Assembly (NCBI GenBank): GCA_027004335.1
Contig: JALTID010000250.1
Location: 1 to 6,005, forward strand
Source: a bacterium
Lineage (GTDB): Bacteria > JALSQH01
Length of the DNA: 6,005 nucleotides
Direction: 5' to 3'
Positions 1-5,809 of the stretch are shown in pieces. Each line of letters starts with the position of its first letter. The stretch's first letter is position 1. Under the pieces are notes generated by a model. That model was not told the origin of the DNA. It made no database searches and worked only from the letters and a program-made list of their open reading frames with translations. The position numbers and the translations under genes were made by a program.

Positions 1-216
1 GGTACTTAGGAGTTTTATTCCGTTTCTTGCAAAGACTTTTCTTGGGTGTGGGCAGAATGTTACCACCATTGAAGGAAGGTTTAATTCTTTTGCTTCTTTG
101 ACTGTTTTAGAAATAAGGATTTGATGGCCAAGGTGAACACCATCAAAGTTTCCAATAGTCATCACCCTCGGGGAAGGGTAATTTTGGAGCTCTCTTAATT
201 CTTTTATTATTTTCAT
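1..216 (-). CDS. ribF: Riboflavin kinase / FAD synthetase RibF, N-terminal part (3' end beyond window)
   Basis: The first 72 residues of RibF, cut by the left edge of the window. The bacterial enzyme makes FMN from riboflavin and then FAD from FMN in the cytoplasm. The visible part is the start of the nucleotidyltransferase (FMN adenylyltransferase) domain. The signature GNFDGVHLGH lies at residues 22-31 and carries the HxGH-type ATP-binding element (H28, G30, H31). A second family motif, TFCPHP, lies at residues 53-58. Family members usually read TFxPHP with an acidic residue where this one has cysteine. The kinase domain, expected in the second half of a protein of about 300 residues, is not in the window. 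The ATG overlaps the ktrA stop as ATGA, and AGGA (226-229) lies 9 nt upstream of the start, so translation is probably coupled to ktrA. Identification is firm; only the downstream part is unseen. Confidence 0.93.
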   Translation of the reverse strand, partial: MKIIKELRELQNYPSPRVMTIGNFDGVHLGHQILISKTVKEAKELNLPSMVVTFCPHPRKVFARNGIKLLST

Positions 217-881
217 GAAAATTTTTCCTGAAATTTGATAATATTCTCCTTTGAGCCAATGAGAATCAGATTATCACCTTCCTCTATCATCGTTTCTGGA
301 GGGGGAATAATCAGGGGACTCTCTTCCAAAGGTTTTTTAATGGCTATCACAAACACACCATATTTGTTTCTTATCTTGCTTTCTAAAAGGGTCATACCTG
401 CAAATTCCTCCGGGGCTTTTATTTCAAGGAAACTGAATCCCCCTTCAAAGTGGGAAATATCAAAGACATTCTTTGAAGCTACCTTGTTGGCAACTCTTAC
501 TGCCATGTCCCTCTCAGGATTGATAATTTCGTCTGCTCCTATTTTTTTCATTATTGCTTCATGAGTCTCGTTTATAACTTTCACGATAACTCTGGGAACC
601 CCCAATTCCTTTGCGTATAAAGTGGCAAGGATGCTTGTTTCCATGGATTCACCAGTACTTACTATACATACATCCATGTTACCCAGACCTGCCTCTTCCA
701 GAGCTTCTTTATCTGTTGCATCCAGTCTCACAGCTATTGTGGAGTAAGGCTGGATTGTCTGAACAAGATCCTGCCTGTGGTCTATGGCTAAAACTTCATG
801 ACCCAGGGAGAATAAGGTCTTAACAACCTCTGAGCCGAAGCTACCGAGACCTATTACTGCTATTTTTAATCTCTTTTTCAT
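213..881 (-). CDS. ktrA: K+ uptake regulatory subunit KtrA (TrkA-family RCK protein)
   Basis: Cytoplasmic gating subunit of a Ktr K+ uptake system. In the family, an octameric RCK ring docks under KtrB dimers and opens or closes them in response to ATP/ADP or NAD(H). The 222 residues match the usual KtrA length of about 220. Residues 7-33 form the first beta-alpha-beta of a Rossmann fold, with the glycine motif GLGSFG at 11-16. The acidic residue that normally contacts the ribose is D34 at the end of strand 2. NPERD at 121-125 matches the region where a glutamate helps bind a divalent cation in Bacillus KtrA; the equivalent would be E123. From about residue 140 onward is a TrkA_C/RCK-C domain. 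The gene starts 2 nt after the ktrB stop, and GGTGGG (888-893) lies 6 nt before its ATG. The stop overlaps ribF. The adjacent KtrB-type partner makes KtrA a better name than TrkA, which is usually twice as long. Confidence 0.93.
   Translation of the reverse strand: MKKRLKIAVIGLGSFGSEVVKTLFSLGHEVLAIDHRQDLVQTIQPYSTIAVRLDATDKEALEEAGLGNMDVCIVSTGESMETSILATLYAKELGVPRVIVKVINETHEAIMKKIGADEIINPERDMAVRVANKVASKNVFDISHFEGGFSFLEIKAPEEFAGMTLLESKIRNKYGVFVIAIKKPLEESPLIIPPPETMIEEGDNLILIGSKENIIKFQEKFS
226..229 (-). promoter_or_regulatory. Ribosome binding site of ribF inside ktrA, with ATGA stop/start overlap
   Basis: On the minus strand AGGA precedes the ribF ATG by 9 nt and lies in the last codons of ktrA. 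The ktrA stop TGA (213-215) and the ribF ATG (214-216) share an ATGA. This arrangement fits termination-reinitiation coupling and fixes the ribF start. Confidence 0.6.
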
Positions 882-883
882 TT

Positions 884-2245
884 TTAACCCACCATAACAT
901 TTTCTTCTGAATATTTTATCTTATCTTCTTTTTGCTCGCCTCCTATCGCAAATGCAAGGGCAAGCGGCCCTACTCTTCCTGTGAACATAAGGAGAATTAG
1001 CACAATTTTGGAAAAAGTGTCAAGGGAGGAGGTTATTCCTGTTGATAGTCCAACTGTTCCAAAGGCTGATGTTGCTTCAAAGAGAAGCTGAAGAAAAGGG
1101 TCACTCCCCCTGAAAAAGGGATGTAGCTGATAGGCAAATGTGAGGGCAACCAGGGCAAGAACTATCAGGATCATTGAGCTGATTGAGATTGCAATGGCTC
1201 TTGAAACTGTTTCCTGTCCAATTGTACGATGCATAATAGTGATATTACTTTTACCCTTTAATCTGTTGACAAATATTGCAAAAAGGACACCAGCAGTTGT
1301 GGTTTTGATTCCTCCACCTGTGGATCCCGGGGATGCACCAATAAACATGAGAATAATCAGGAAAAATAGAGTACCTCTGGAAAGTGCGCCGATGTTTATT
1401 GTGTTGAAACCAGCGGTTCTTGCAGTTACTACCTGAAAATATGAACCAAGAATTTTTTCTCCTGTTGTGAGATGATGAGATGCAAAGTAAAAATCATTTT
1501 CTAAGAAATAGATAGTAAGGGTTCCTCCTATGATGAGAATTGATGTAACAATTAAAACCATCTTAGTATGAAGACTCAGGCTTATTACCTCCCCTTTTAT
1601 TTTGTAGTAGAGTTCAAGGATAACAACAAAGCCTATTCCGCCTATGATAATTAATCCTGTAATTACTAAATTGAAAAAAAGACTACTTTCAAATCTGGAG
1701 AAACTATCAGGATAGAGAGAAAAACCAGCGTTGCAAAATGCACTGATGGAGTGGAACATCGCGTGATAAATTGCCTTCCCCGGAGAATATCCTGTGGAGA
1801 AAATAAAATAGAGAGATAGGAGAAAAGCACCGATTCCTTCAAATAGAAATGTGAAAATAACGATTGACTTAAGGAGCCTGAATCTATTTATTTTTGCATC
1901 AGAGGAGAACGATGATAGCACAGTATGAAGTCCCATTATTGATACCCCTCTGCGAAAAAGGTAGAGAAAAAAAACTGAGAAAGTCATGATTCCTAATCCA
2001 CCAATCTGAAAGAGGGTCATCAATACTATCTGGCCAAAAGGGGTGAACTTTGAAGAGATGTTGTAGAGTGAAAGTCCTGTAACACAAACCGCAGAGGTGC
2101 TCATGAATAAGGAATCCACAAAACTCAAATTTCCGTGACGGGTACCTGGAAAAATAAGGAAAAAAAGAGACCCGGTTAAAATAGTTCCTGCAAAACTTAG
2201 AACCACAATTCTTGAAGGAGTAAAAAAGTTTCTATATCTTTTCAT
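884..2245 (-). CDS. ktrB: K+ uptake channel subunit KtrB (Trk/Ktr/HKT family)
   Basis: Integral membrane subunit that passes K+ (Na+-dependent in several studied members) into the cell. At 453 residues it is close to the usual length of about 445-450. The four membrane-pore-membrane repeats are all present, each with its filter glycine: VCVTGL at 53-58 (G57), FCNAGF at 170-175 (G174), RTAGFNT at 276-282 (G279) and AFGTVGL at 394-400 (G399). The intramembrane gate loop, GASPGSTGGGIK, is at 303-314. The conserved arginine of the last repeat that faces this loop is probably R424 in FTGRVGP. Because all filter glycines are kept, the channel is expected to be K+ selective and functional. The start is 12 nt after the propeller gene stop. 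The SD before it is poor (CCGG only), so translation may rely on coupling to the upstream gene. The 2-nt gap to ktrA confirms a KtrAB pair. Confidence 0.95.
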   Translation of the reverse strand: MKRYRNFFTPSRIVVLSFAGTILTGSLFFLIFPGTRHGNLSFVDSLFMSTSAVCVTGLSLYNISSKFTPFGQIVLMTLFQIGGLGIMTFSVFFLYLFRRGVSIMGLHTVLSSFSSDAKINRFRLLKSIVIFTFLFEGIGAFLLSLYFIFSTGYSPGKAIYHAMFHSISAFCNAGFSLYPDSFSRFESSLFFNLVITGLIIIGGIGFVVILELYYKIKGEVISLSLHTKMVLIVTSILIIGGTLTIYFLENDFYFASHHLTTGEKILGSYFQVVTARTAGFNTINIGALSRGTLFFLIILMFIGASPGSTGGGIKTTTAGVLFAIFVNRLKGKSNITIMHRTIGQETVSRAIAISISSMILIVLALVALTFAYQLHPFFRGSDPFLQLLFEATSAFGTVGLSTGITSSLDTFSKIVLILLMFTGRVGPLALAFAIGGEQKEDKIKYSEENVMVG

Positions 2246-2257
2246 TTTTACCGGAAA

Positions 2258-4096
2258 TCAATGGGATAAAGCCGTAGGCACAAACCACAGAAGGTCGTCT
2301 GTTATGGTTATATCTTCAGGATGGGAAAAATCGGATGCAATAAATCCATTCCAGCCATCAGCAATACAGAGTTTATTTCCGGAAGCATAGGCACTTTCTA
2401 CATTACCAGGAGTTTTTAAATGAGAGACCACATAAGGCTCTTTTGGATTTGAGATATTTATTACATAGAGCCCATTGGGTCCTCCCGCTAAAAGTGCATA
2501 ATTTTTGTAGAGCTTAACCTTCTCGCCATTTACTTTCAGATTAACATGCGACATTTCAAAGATATTATAAAAATTAGAAGCATCTCCTATTATCATTCCT
2601 GTACCTTCTCTTGCAAGATAAAAAGTTTTTCCCCTTGCAGATATTCCTTTTGCTTCGGTAATGCTCGCCATATGAGAAGTTGCAGAGGGATTTGAAAATC
2701 TACTTATATCTACCAGGGTCACCCCATTCCACCCCTGAGAAAGAAAAAGCCTTTTTTCTCCAACTGCAATATCATTTACCTGTTCTCCACCCATAGCGAT
2801 TTCAGCGATAAGAGAAGTTCTTGGATAAATCTTGTATACCTTAATTCCATAGTTTTCAAAAAGTACATAGAGCATCCCTTTTTTACATCTTACACTGATT
2901 GCTCCCTTTTTATTTATTGTTCTGAGAAGAATAGGGGAATATGGATTTGAAATATCGTAGTCATACACCCCCCTGTTCTTATCTGTAATAAAAGCTCTGT
3001 TACCCTCCCCGCACACCTGCAAGGAATCTCCTACGGTTTTGATGTAATAGGCAATTCTGTTCTGGTGAGGAGTAGAAATATCAATTACTTTTGCGCCATT
3101 ACTGGAATCAGCAACAACTGCTACCTTTCCATTGCACCATACATCAATTGCATTCTCACCAATATTGAACCTTGAAGTCAGACGAGGGAACTTTATATTT
3201 GAAATGTCCAGCAATCCCAGGCCCTCTTTAGCCATGGCTAAAACAATTTTGTTTCCCGAGACAAGAAAATCTTCTACGAAAAATTTGTTGTATTTTCCTG
3301 CTATCCTTGGGGAGAAAGGATCAGTGACATTGTAGATAAGAACCCCTTTTTTTTCAACATTTGAATTCAGAACCCCTCTATCTGATTGTAAGAGATATAA
3401 GAGATTACCTTTTTTAAACACCTTGAATATAAACCCCCCCAATTTTGTCTGACTTAGAAGTTTTGTGTACGGGGCATTCCTGAAATCGTAAATTCCAAAA
3501 CCTGCATCTTTCATGGCAACATATATGTATTTACCATCAAAATCCACATCCCATACAGGACCTGGGGTATCTATGCTCCTGATAAATTTAGGAGAATCAG
3601 GAATCTTTATATTATAGATGAGAAGGCCATTATTTTCGTTGGAAACAAAGAGGTATGGATATAATATTTTTATGCCCATTGCCATAGATAGAGTTTTTAT
3701 TTTTCTAATGCGATGTAGTTTGCCTCCATTCAGGGAGAATATTTTGATTCCATCTTCAAAGTCTGCAAGATAAATGTTCTTATGATAAAAGGCGAGGTCA
3801 AAGGCGAAACCATTTGTGTCGTAATGGTCCAGAAGAACTGGATTTGTAGGGTCTGAGATATTAAAAATGTATATGCCACCAAGTCCAGCCGCAACTCCAA
3901 GCAGGTTTTTATGTCTTACAATTTTCTTTATTTCTCCTTCAATAGGGATGATTCTTCTGATAGAGAAAGAGTTATTTTCCATATCAAGTACCACAAGACC
4001 CTCTGTGGAAGATCCTGTATAGAGAATAGATGCTTTCACATTTAGAGGAATGAAAAGGAATATTAGCAGGGAAAAAAACATCTGTTTTTTCATCAT
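2258..4096 (-). CDS. Exported LVIVD-repeat beta-propeller protein of unknown function
   Basis: A 612-residue protein, first gene of the Ktr operon. The N terminus is a classical Sec signal peptide: basic KK at 3-4, hydrophobic core at about 6-18, and a likely cleavage after V-K-A (20-22). There is no lipobox cysteine, so it should be free in the periplasm or outside the cell. Nearly all of the mature chain is a string of 14 units of about 42 residues. Each has a core such as GIYIFNISDPTNP (74-86) or GLYVINISNPKEP (542-554), followed by a hydrophobic strand ending in G-N/K. This is the LVIVD/YVTN-like pattern of beta-propellers. I see no catalytic motif, membrane anchor or sorting signal at the C terminus. 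Two ATGs are adjacent (4096 and 4093). AGG touches the first and lies only 3 nt from the second, so the exact start is uncertain. Position in the operon suggests, but does not show, a link to K+ transport; it could equally be an unrelated envelope protein. Confidence 0.85.
   Translation of the reverse strand: MMKKQMFFSLLIFLFIPLNVKASILYTGSSTEGLVVLDMENNSFSIRRIIPIEGEIKKIVRHKNLLGVAAGLGGIYIFNISDPTNPVLLDHYDTNGFAFDLAFYHKNIYLADFEDGIKIFSLNGGKLHRIRKIKTLSMAMGIKILYPYLFVSNENNGLLIYNIKIPDSPKFIRSIDTPGPVWDVDFDGKYIYVAMKDAGFGIYDFRNAPYTKLLSQTKLGGFIFKVFKKGNLLYLLQSDRGVLNSNVEKKGVLIYNVTDPFSPRIAGKYNKFFVEDFLVSGNKIVLAMAKEGLGLLDISNIKFPRLTSRFNIGENAIDVWCNGKVAVVADSSNGAKVIDISTPHQNRIAYYIKTVGDSLQVCGEGNRAFITDKNRGVYDYDISNPYSPILLRTINKKGAISVRCKKGMLYVLFENYGIKVYKIYPRTSLIAEIAMGGEQVNDIAVGEKRLFLSQGWNGVTLVDISRFSNPSATSHMASITEAKGISARGKTFYLAREGTGMIIGDASNFYNIFEMSHVNLKVNGEKVKLYKNYALLAGGPNGLYVINISNPKEPYVVSHLKTPGNVESAYASGNKLCIADGWNGFIASDFSHPEDITITDDLLWFVPTALSH
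2261..4027 (-). repeat. Fourteen tandem LVIVD-type protein repeats (about 42 residues each)
   Basis: Units begin near residues 24, 65, 108, 149, 191, 232, 283, 325, 367, 409, 449, 491, 533 and 575. The steps are 41, 43, 41, 42, 41, 51, 42, 42, 42, 40, 42, 42 and 42. The consensus that can be read is hydrophobic strand, then (N)G-[LIV]-x-[LIV]-[YVL]-[DN]-[IV]-S-x-P, a strand of variable sequence, and a final hydrophobic strand ending in G-[NK]. Only unit 6 is long, with an insertion of about 10 residues around 240-250. The last unit is slightly short (38 residues). Fourteen units divide naturally into two seven-bladed propellers; that division is inference. The repeats are diverged in sequence, with no obvious near-identical copies. 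Confidence 0.75.
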
Positions 4097-4101
4097 CCTA
4101 A

Positions 4102-4130
4102 ATTTTATCTTTATGAGAATTTAATCGCAA
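4102..4130 (-). promoter_or_regulatory. Candidate sigma70-type promoter of the propeller-ktrB-ktrA-ribF operon
   Basis: On the minus strand TTGCGA (4125-4130, 4 of 6 matches to TTGACA) is followed by a 17-nt spacer and TAAAAT (4102-4107, 5 of 6 to TATAAT). The predicted transcription start falls at about 4095-4098, on or just before the start codon, which would give a leaderless or nearly leaderless mRNA. The region is AT-rich, so chance matches are likely, and a promoter with a longer leader cannot be ruled out. Confidence 0.35.
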
Positions 4131-4148
4131 GGAAAAAGCTATTTTTAA

Positions 4149-4177
4149 TTGTAAAAGAAGAAAAGTTGCTGTATACT
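4149..4177 (+). promoter_or_regulatory. Sigma70-type promoter of the universal stress protein gene
   Basis: TTGTAA (4149-4154) as -35, an ideal 17-nt spacer and TATACT (4172-4177) as -10. Transcription would start near 4184, giving a leader of about 21 nt that carries the ribosome binding site. The -10 box lies downstream of an in-frame ATG at 4166, which argues against that ATG as the start of the gene. Confidence 0.65.
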
Positions 4178-4193
4178 ATTTTAAAAAATCAAA

Positions 4194-4200
4194 GGGAGGA
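4194..4200 (+). promoter_or_regulatory. Strong ribosome binding site that sets the USP start
   Basis: GGGAGGA is an almost perfect Shine-Dalgarno sequence. Its GGAGG core ends 5 nt before ATG 4205. The upstream in-frame ATG at 4166 has no comparable site. Confidence 0.85.
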
Positions 4201-4204
4201 TCAG

Positions 4205-5038
4205 ATGCTTAAGGTTATTCTTGCTCCTGTTGATGGTTCCAATTATACCAAAATCACAGAGGATTATCTTATTTTTTTCCACAAGTACTGGGATTCGGAG
4301 ATTATTCTCCAACATGTAATTGATATAATAGCTCTTGAAGGACCCTTTTTTCATGATCTTTCAGGTGCAATAAGTATGGAGCCTCTCGTTAATTTCACAG
4401 GGAAGATTAAAGAACTCCTGGAAGAACAGGGAAAAATAGTTTTGGAAAATAGTTGTAACAAAATGAGAGAGAAAAATGTGCCGTGTAGATTATTTCTGGA
4501 TTCAGGGATCGTATCGGAAGAAATAGCGGGGAGGGCCAAGATCGCTGATCTTATAATAATGGGAAAAAGGGGAATCCACGCAAAATTTGGAAAGGAAAAA
4601 ATTGGTTCCACAGCGGAGGGAGTATTGAGGAGAACCCCTGCATCAGTTTTGGTCGTTCCTGATAAGTACATTGAAATAAAAAAGCCCCTCCTAGCATATG
4701 ACGGAGGAAAAGTGGCTAAAAAGGCAATGGAACTTGCTGCCAATTTCTGTGAGAAATTATCTTTACCTCTTTCCGTGGTAACAGTCAACTCTTCTTCAAA
4801 AGCAGAGAAAATACTTGAGGAAGCAAAAACCTACCTTACGCCATTTAATCTGGATGTGGAGTACATACCTCTTGAAGGTTCTCCTTATCATGAAATTGAG
4901 CAGATAGTTAAACAGGAAGGATTTGATCTATTGGTCATGGGAGCGGTGGGGCATCATTTTCTCATTGAGATGATTATTGGTTCCACGGCTCTTCATCTCT
5001 TGAGGAAACTTGATATCCCATTTATGCTATGCAGATAA
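4205..5038 (+). CDS. Tandem-domain universal stress protein (UspA family)
   Basis: A cytoplasmic protein of 277 residues with two USP domains (about 1-153 and 159-277), as in UspE-type proteins. USP proteins bind ATP or AMP, or form regulatory dimers, and help cells survive stress; the exact partner here is unknown. Domain 1 opens with KVILAPVDGS, whose D10 sits at the adenine-contact position, and has a nucleotide loop at G120-x2-G123 to GS 134-135. That spacer is ten residues rather than the usual nine. It ends with SVLVVP. Domain 2 opens with LLAYDGG and has a canonical G246-x2-G249-x9-GS (259-260) loop. I chose ATG 4205 because of its strong SD, because the protein then begins directly with strand 1 of the fold, and because a good -10 box lies inside the longer alternative from 4166. 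It is divergent from the Ktr operon, and its last 12 nt overlap the opposing hydrolase gene. Confidence 0.9.
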   Translation: MLKVILAPVDGSNYTKITEDYLIFFHKYWDSEIILQHVIDIIALEGPFFHDLSGAISMEPLVNFTGKIKELLEEQGKIVLENSCNKMREKNVPCRLFLDSGIVSEEIAGRAKIADLIIMGKRGIHAKFGKEKIGSTAEGVLRRTPASVLVVPDKYIEIKKPLLAYDGGKVAKKAMELAANFCEKLSLPLSVVTVNSSSKAEKILEEAKTYLTPFNLDVEYIPLEGSPYHEIEQIVKQEGFDLLVMGAVGHHFLIEMIIGSTALHLLRKLDIPFMLCR

Positions 5039-5809
5039 GGACTTAACAAATGAGATTACCGTCTTTGAGGATTCTTCAGGAGCCTCAAAGGGGATCATAT
5101 GGCCGCATCTCTCTATGGTAAGGAGTTCCTTTTTGGTTGTTAACCTTGAGTAAAAATCGGTAACATTATCATATGGTACCAGCTTATCCCTTTCTCCAGC
5201 TATTATCAGCACGGGTGAGTTAATTTCCGAGACTTTTTCTTTTATACTGTATTCATTACATGCCTTCATATCTTTGTAGAGCACATCCGGACCATTCTTT
5301 TTGAGCATTTCCTCTGTAAGTCCTCTGTAAAATTTTACATCTTCATCTTCTCTTTCAAATGAGAATTGCAAAGATGTTTTTACCATCATGGGAAAATTTT
5401 CCTTTACAAGCTGAAATATCATGGGGTTTACAGGCAGTGACGAAGAAGATGCAATTACAATGGTTCCCATCACTCTTTCCGAATGAGCAGCGGCATAGAG
5501 AAGAGAAATCGCTCCTCCCATGGAGTGGCCACCAATGTAGAATTTATTAAGCTTGAATTCTTCTGATAAGAGCTCTATAGCTTCAAAGTATCCATCTAAT
5601 CTTTCAGCTGGAATACCCTCACTCTTCCCGTGTCCTGGTAGGTCTGGAATAATGAGTGATATATCCTCCTTCAACAGTGGGAACAGGGCATTCCATATTC
5701 TGCTGTCTCCTCCTGCTCCATGAATTAAAATAAGAAAAGGATTTTTTTCAAGGGAATCTGCATTACTTCTGTAGAAGAGTTTCCCCTGCTCTGTCAGAAG
5801 CCAGCTCAT
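5027..5809 (-). CDS. Alpha/beta-fold hydrolase
   Basis: A 260-residue, probably cytoplasmic enzyme (no signal peptide) of the alpha/beta hydrolase superfamily. The oxyanion-hole motif HGAGG is at 30-34 and DLPGHGKS at 56-63. The nucleophile elbow GHSMG is at 94-98, with S96 as the likely nucleophile. The acid is D208 in GERDKLVP, and the histidine is H237 in GHMIP. With a complete triad and normal length it should be active on an ester or related bond. Substrate cannot be told: esterases, lipases, MhpC/BioH-like enzymes and others share these motifs. The start is supported by AGGAG (5818-5822), 8 nt upstream, and by the fold beginning right after it. It overlaps the preceding MBL gene by 47 nt, which implies cotranscription, and it ends inside the convergent USP gene. 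Confidence 0.9.
   Translation of the reverse strand: MSWLLTEQGKLFYRSNADSLEKNPFLILIHGAGGDSRIWNALFPLLKEDISLIIPDLPGHGKSEGIPAERLDGYFEAIELLSEEFKLNKFYIGGHSMGGAISLLYAAAHSERVMGTIVIASSSSLPVNPMIFQLVKENFPMMVKTSLQFSFEREDEDVKFYRGLTEEMLKKNGPDVLYKDMKACNEYSIKEKVSEINSPVLIIAGERDKLVPYDNVTDFYSRLTTKKELLTIERCGHMIPFEAPEESSKTVISFVKSLSA
5063..5090 (+). terminator. Hairpin 25 nt past the USP stop: possible transcript end or 3' stabiliser
   Basis: CTTTGAGG (5063-5070) and CCTCAAAG (5083-5090) form a perfect 8-bp inverted repeat with a 12-nt loop. No U-run follows on either strand, so it is not a standard intrinsic terminator. It also lies in the coding part of the opposing hydrolase gene. A repeat of this size can be expected about once by chance in a window like this. 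Its position just after the USP stop is the only reason to list it. Confidence 0.25.

Noticed and set aside
235-564. A 109-codon open frame on the plus strand opposite ktrA.
   Set aside because: It is antisense to an intact, well-identified gene, has no family motif and looks like a shadow of ktrA codon use.
1140-1436. A 98-codon open frame on the plus strand opposite ktrB.
   Set aside because: It is antisense to the conserved gate and filter region of ktrB and has no protein-like motif; a shadow frame.
4133-4146. AAAAA-GCTA-TTTTT dyad as an intrinsic terminator.
   Set aside because: The arms are only A-T pairs and the dyad lies between divergent promoters, so it cannot form a stable terminator hairpin. 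It is kept only as a possible operator in the findings.
4166-4204. An upstream ATG at 4166 that would add 13 residues to the universal stress protein.
   Set aside because: It has no SD, a TATACT -10 box lies within the extension, and the added residues precede the normal first strand of the fold. ATG 4205 has an excellent SD.
4097-4204. A riboswitch (for example a c-di-AMP type, known upstream of ktr genes) before the operon.
   Set aside because: The intergenic region is too short and too AT-rich to hold such a fold on the minus strand, and the candidate promoter leaves almost no leader.
4351-4788. A 145-codon open frame on the minus strand within the universal stress protein gene.
   Set aside because: The plus-strand frame has clear USP motifs and a promoter and SD; the opposite frame has neither.
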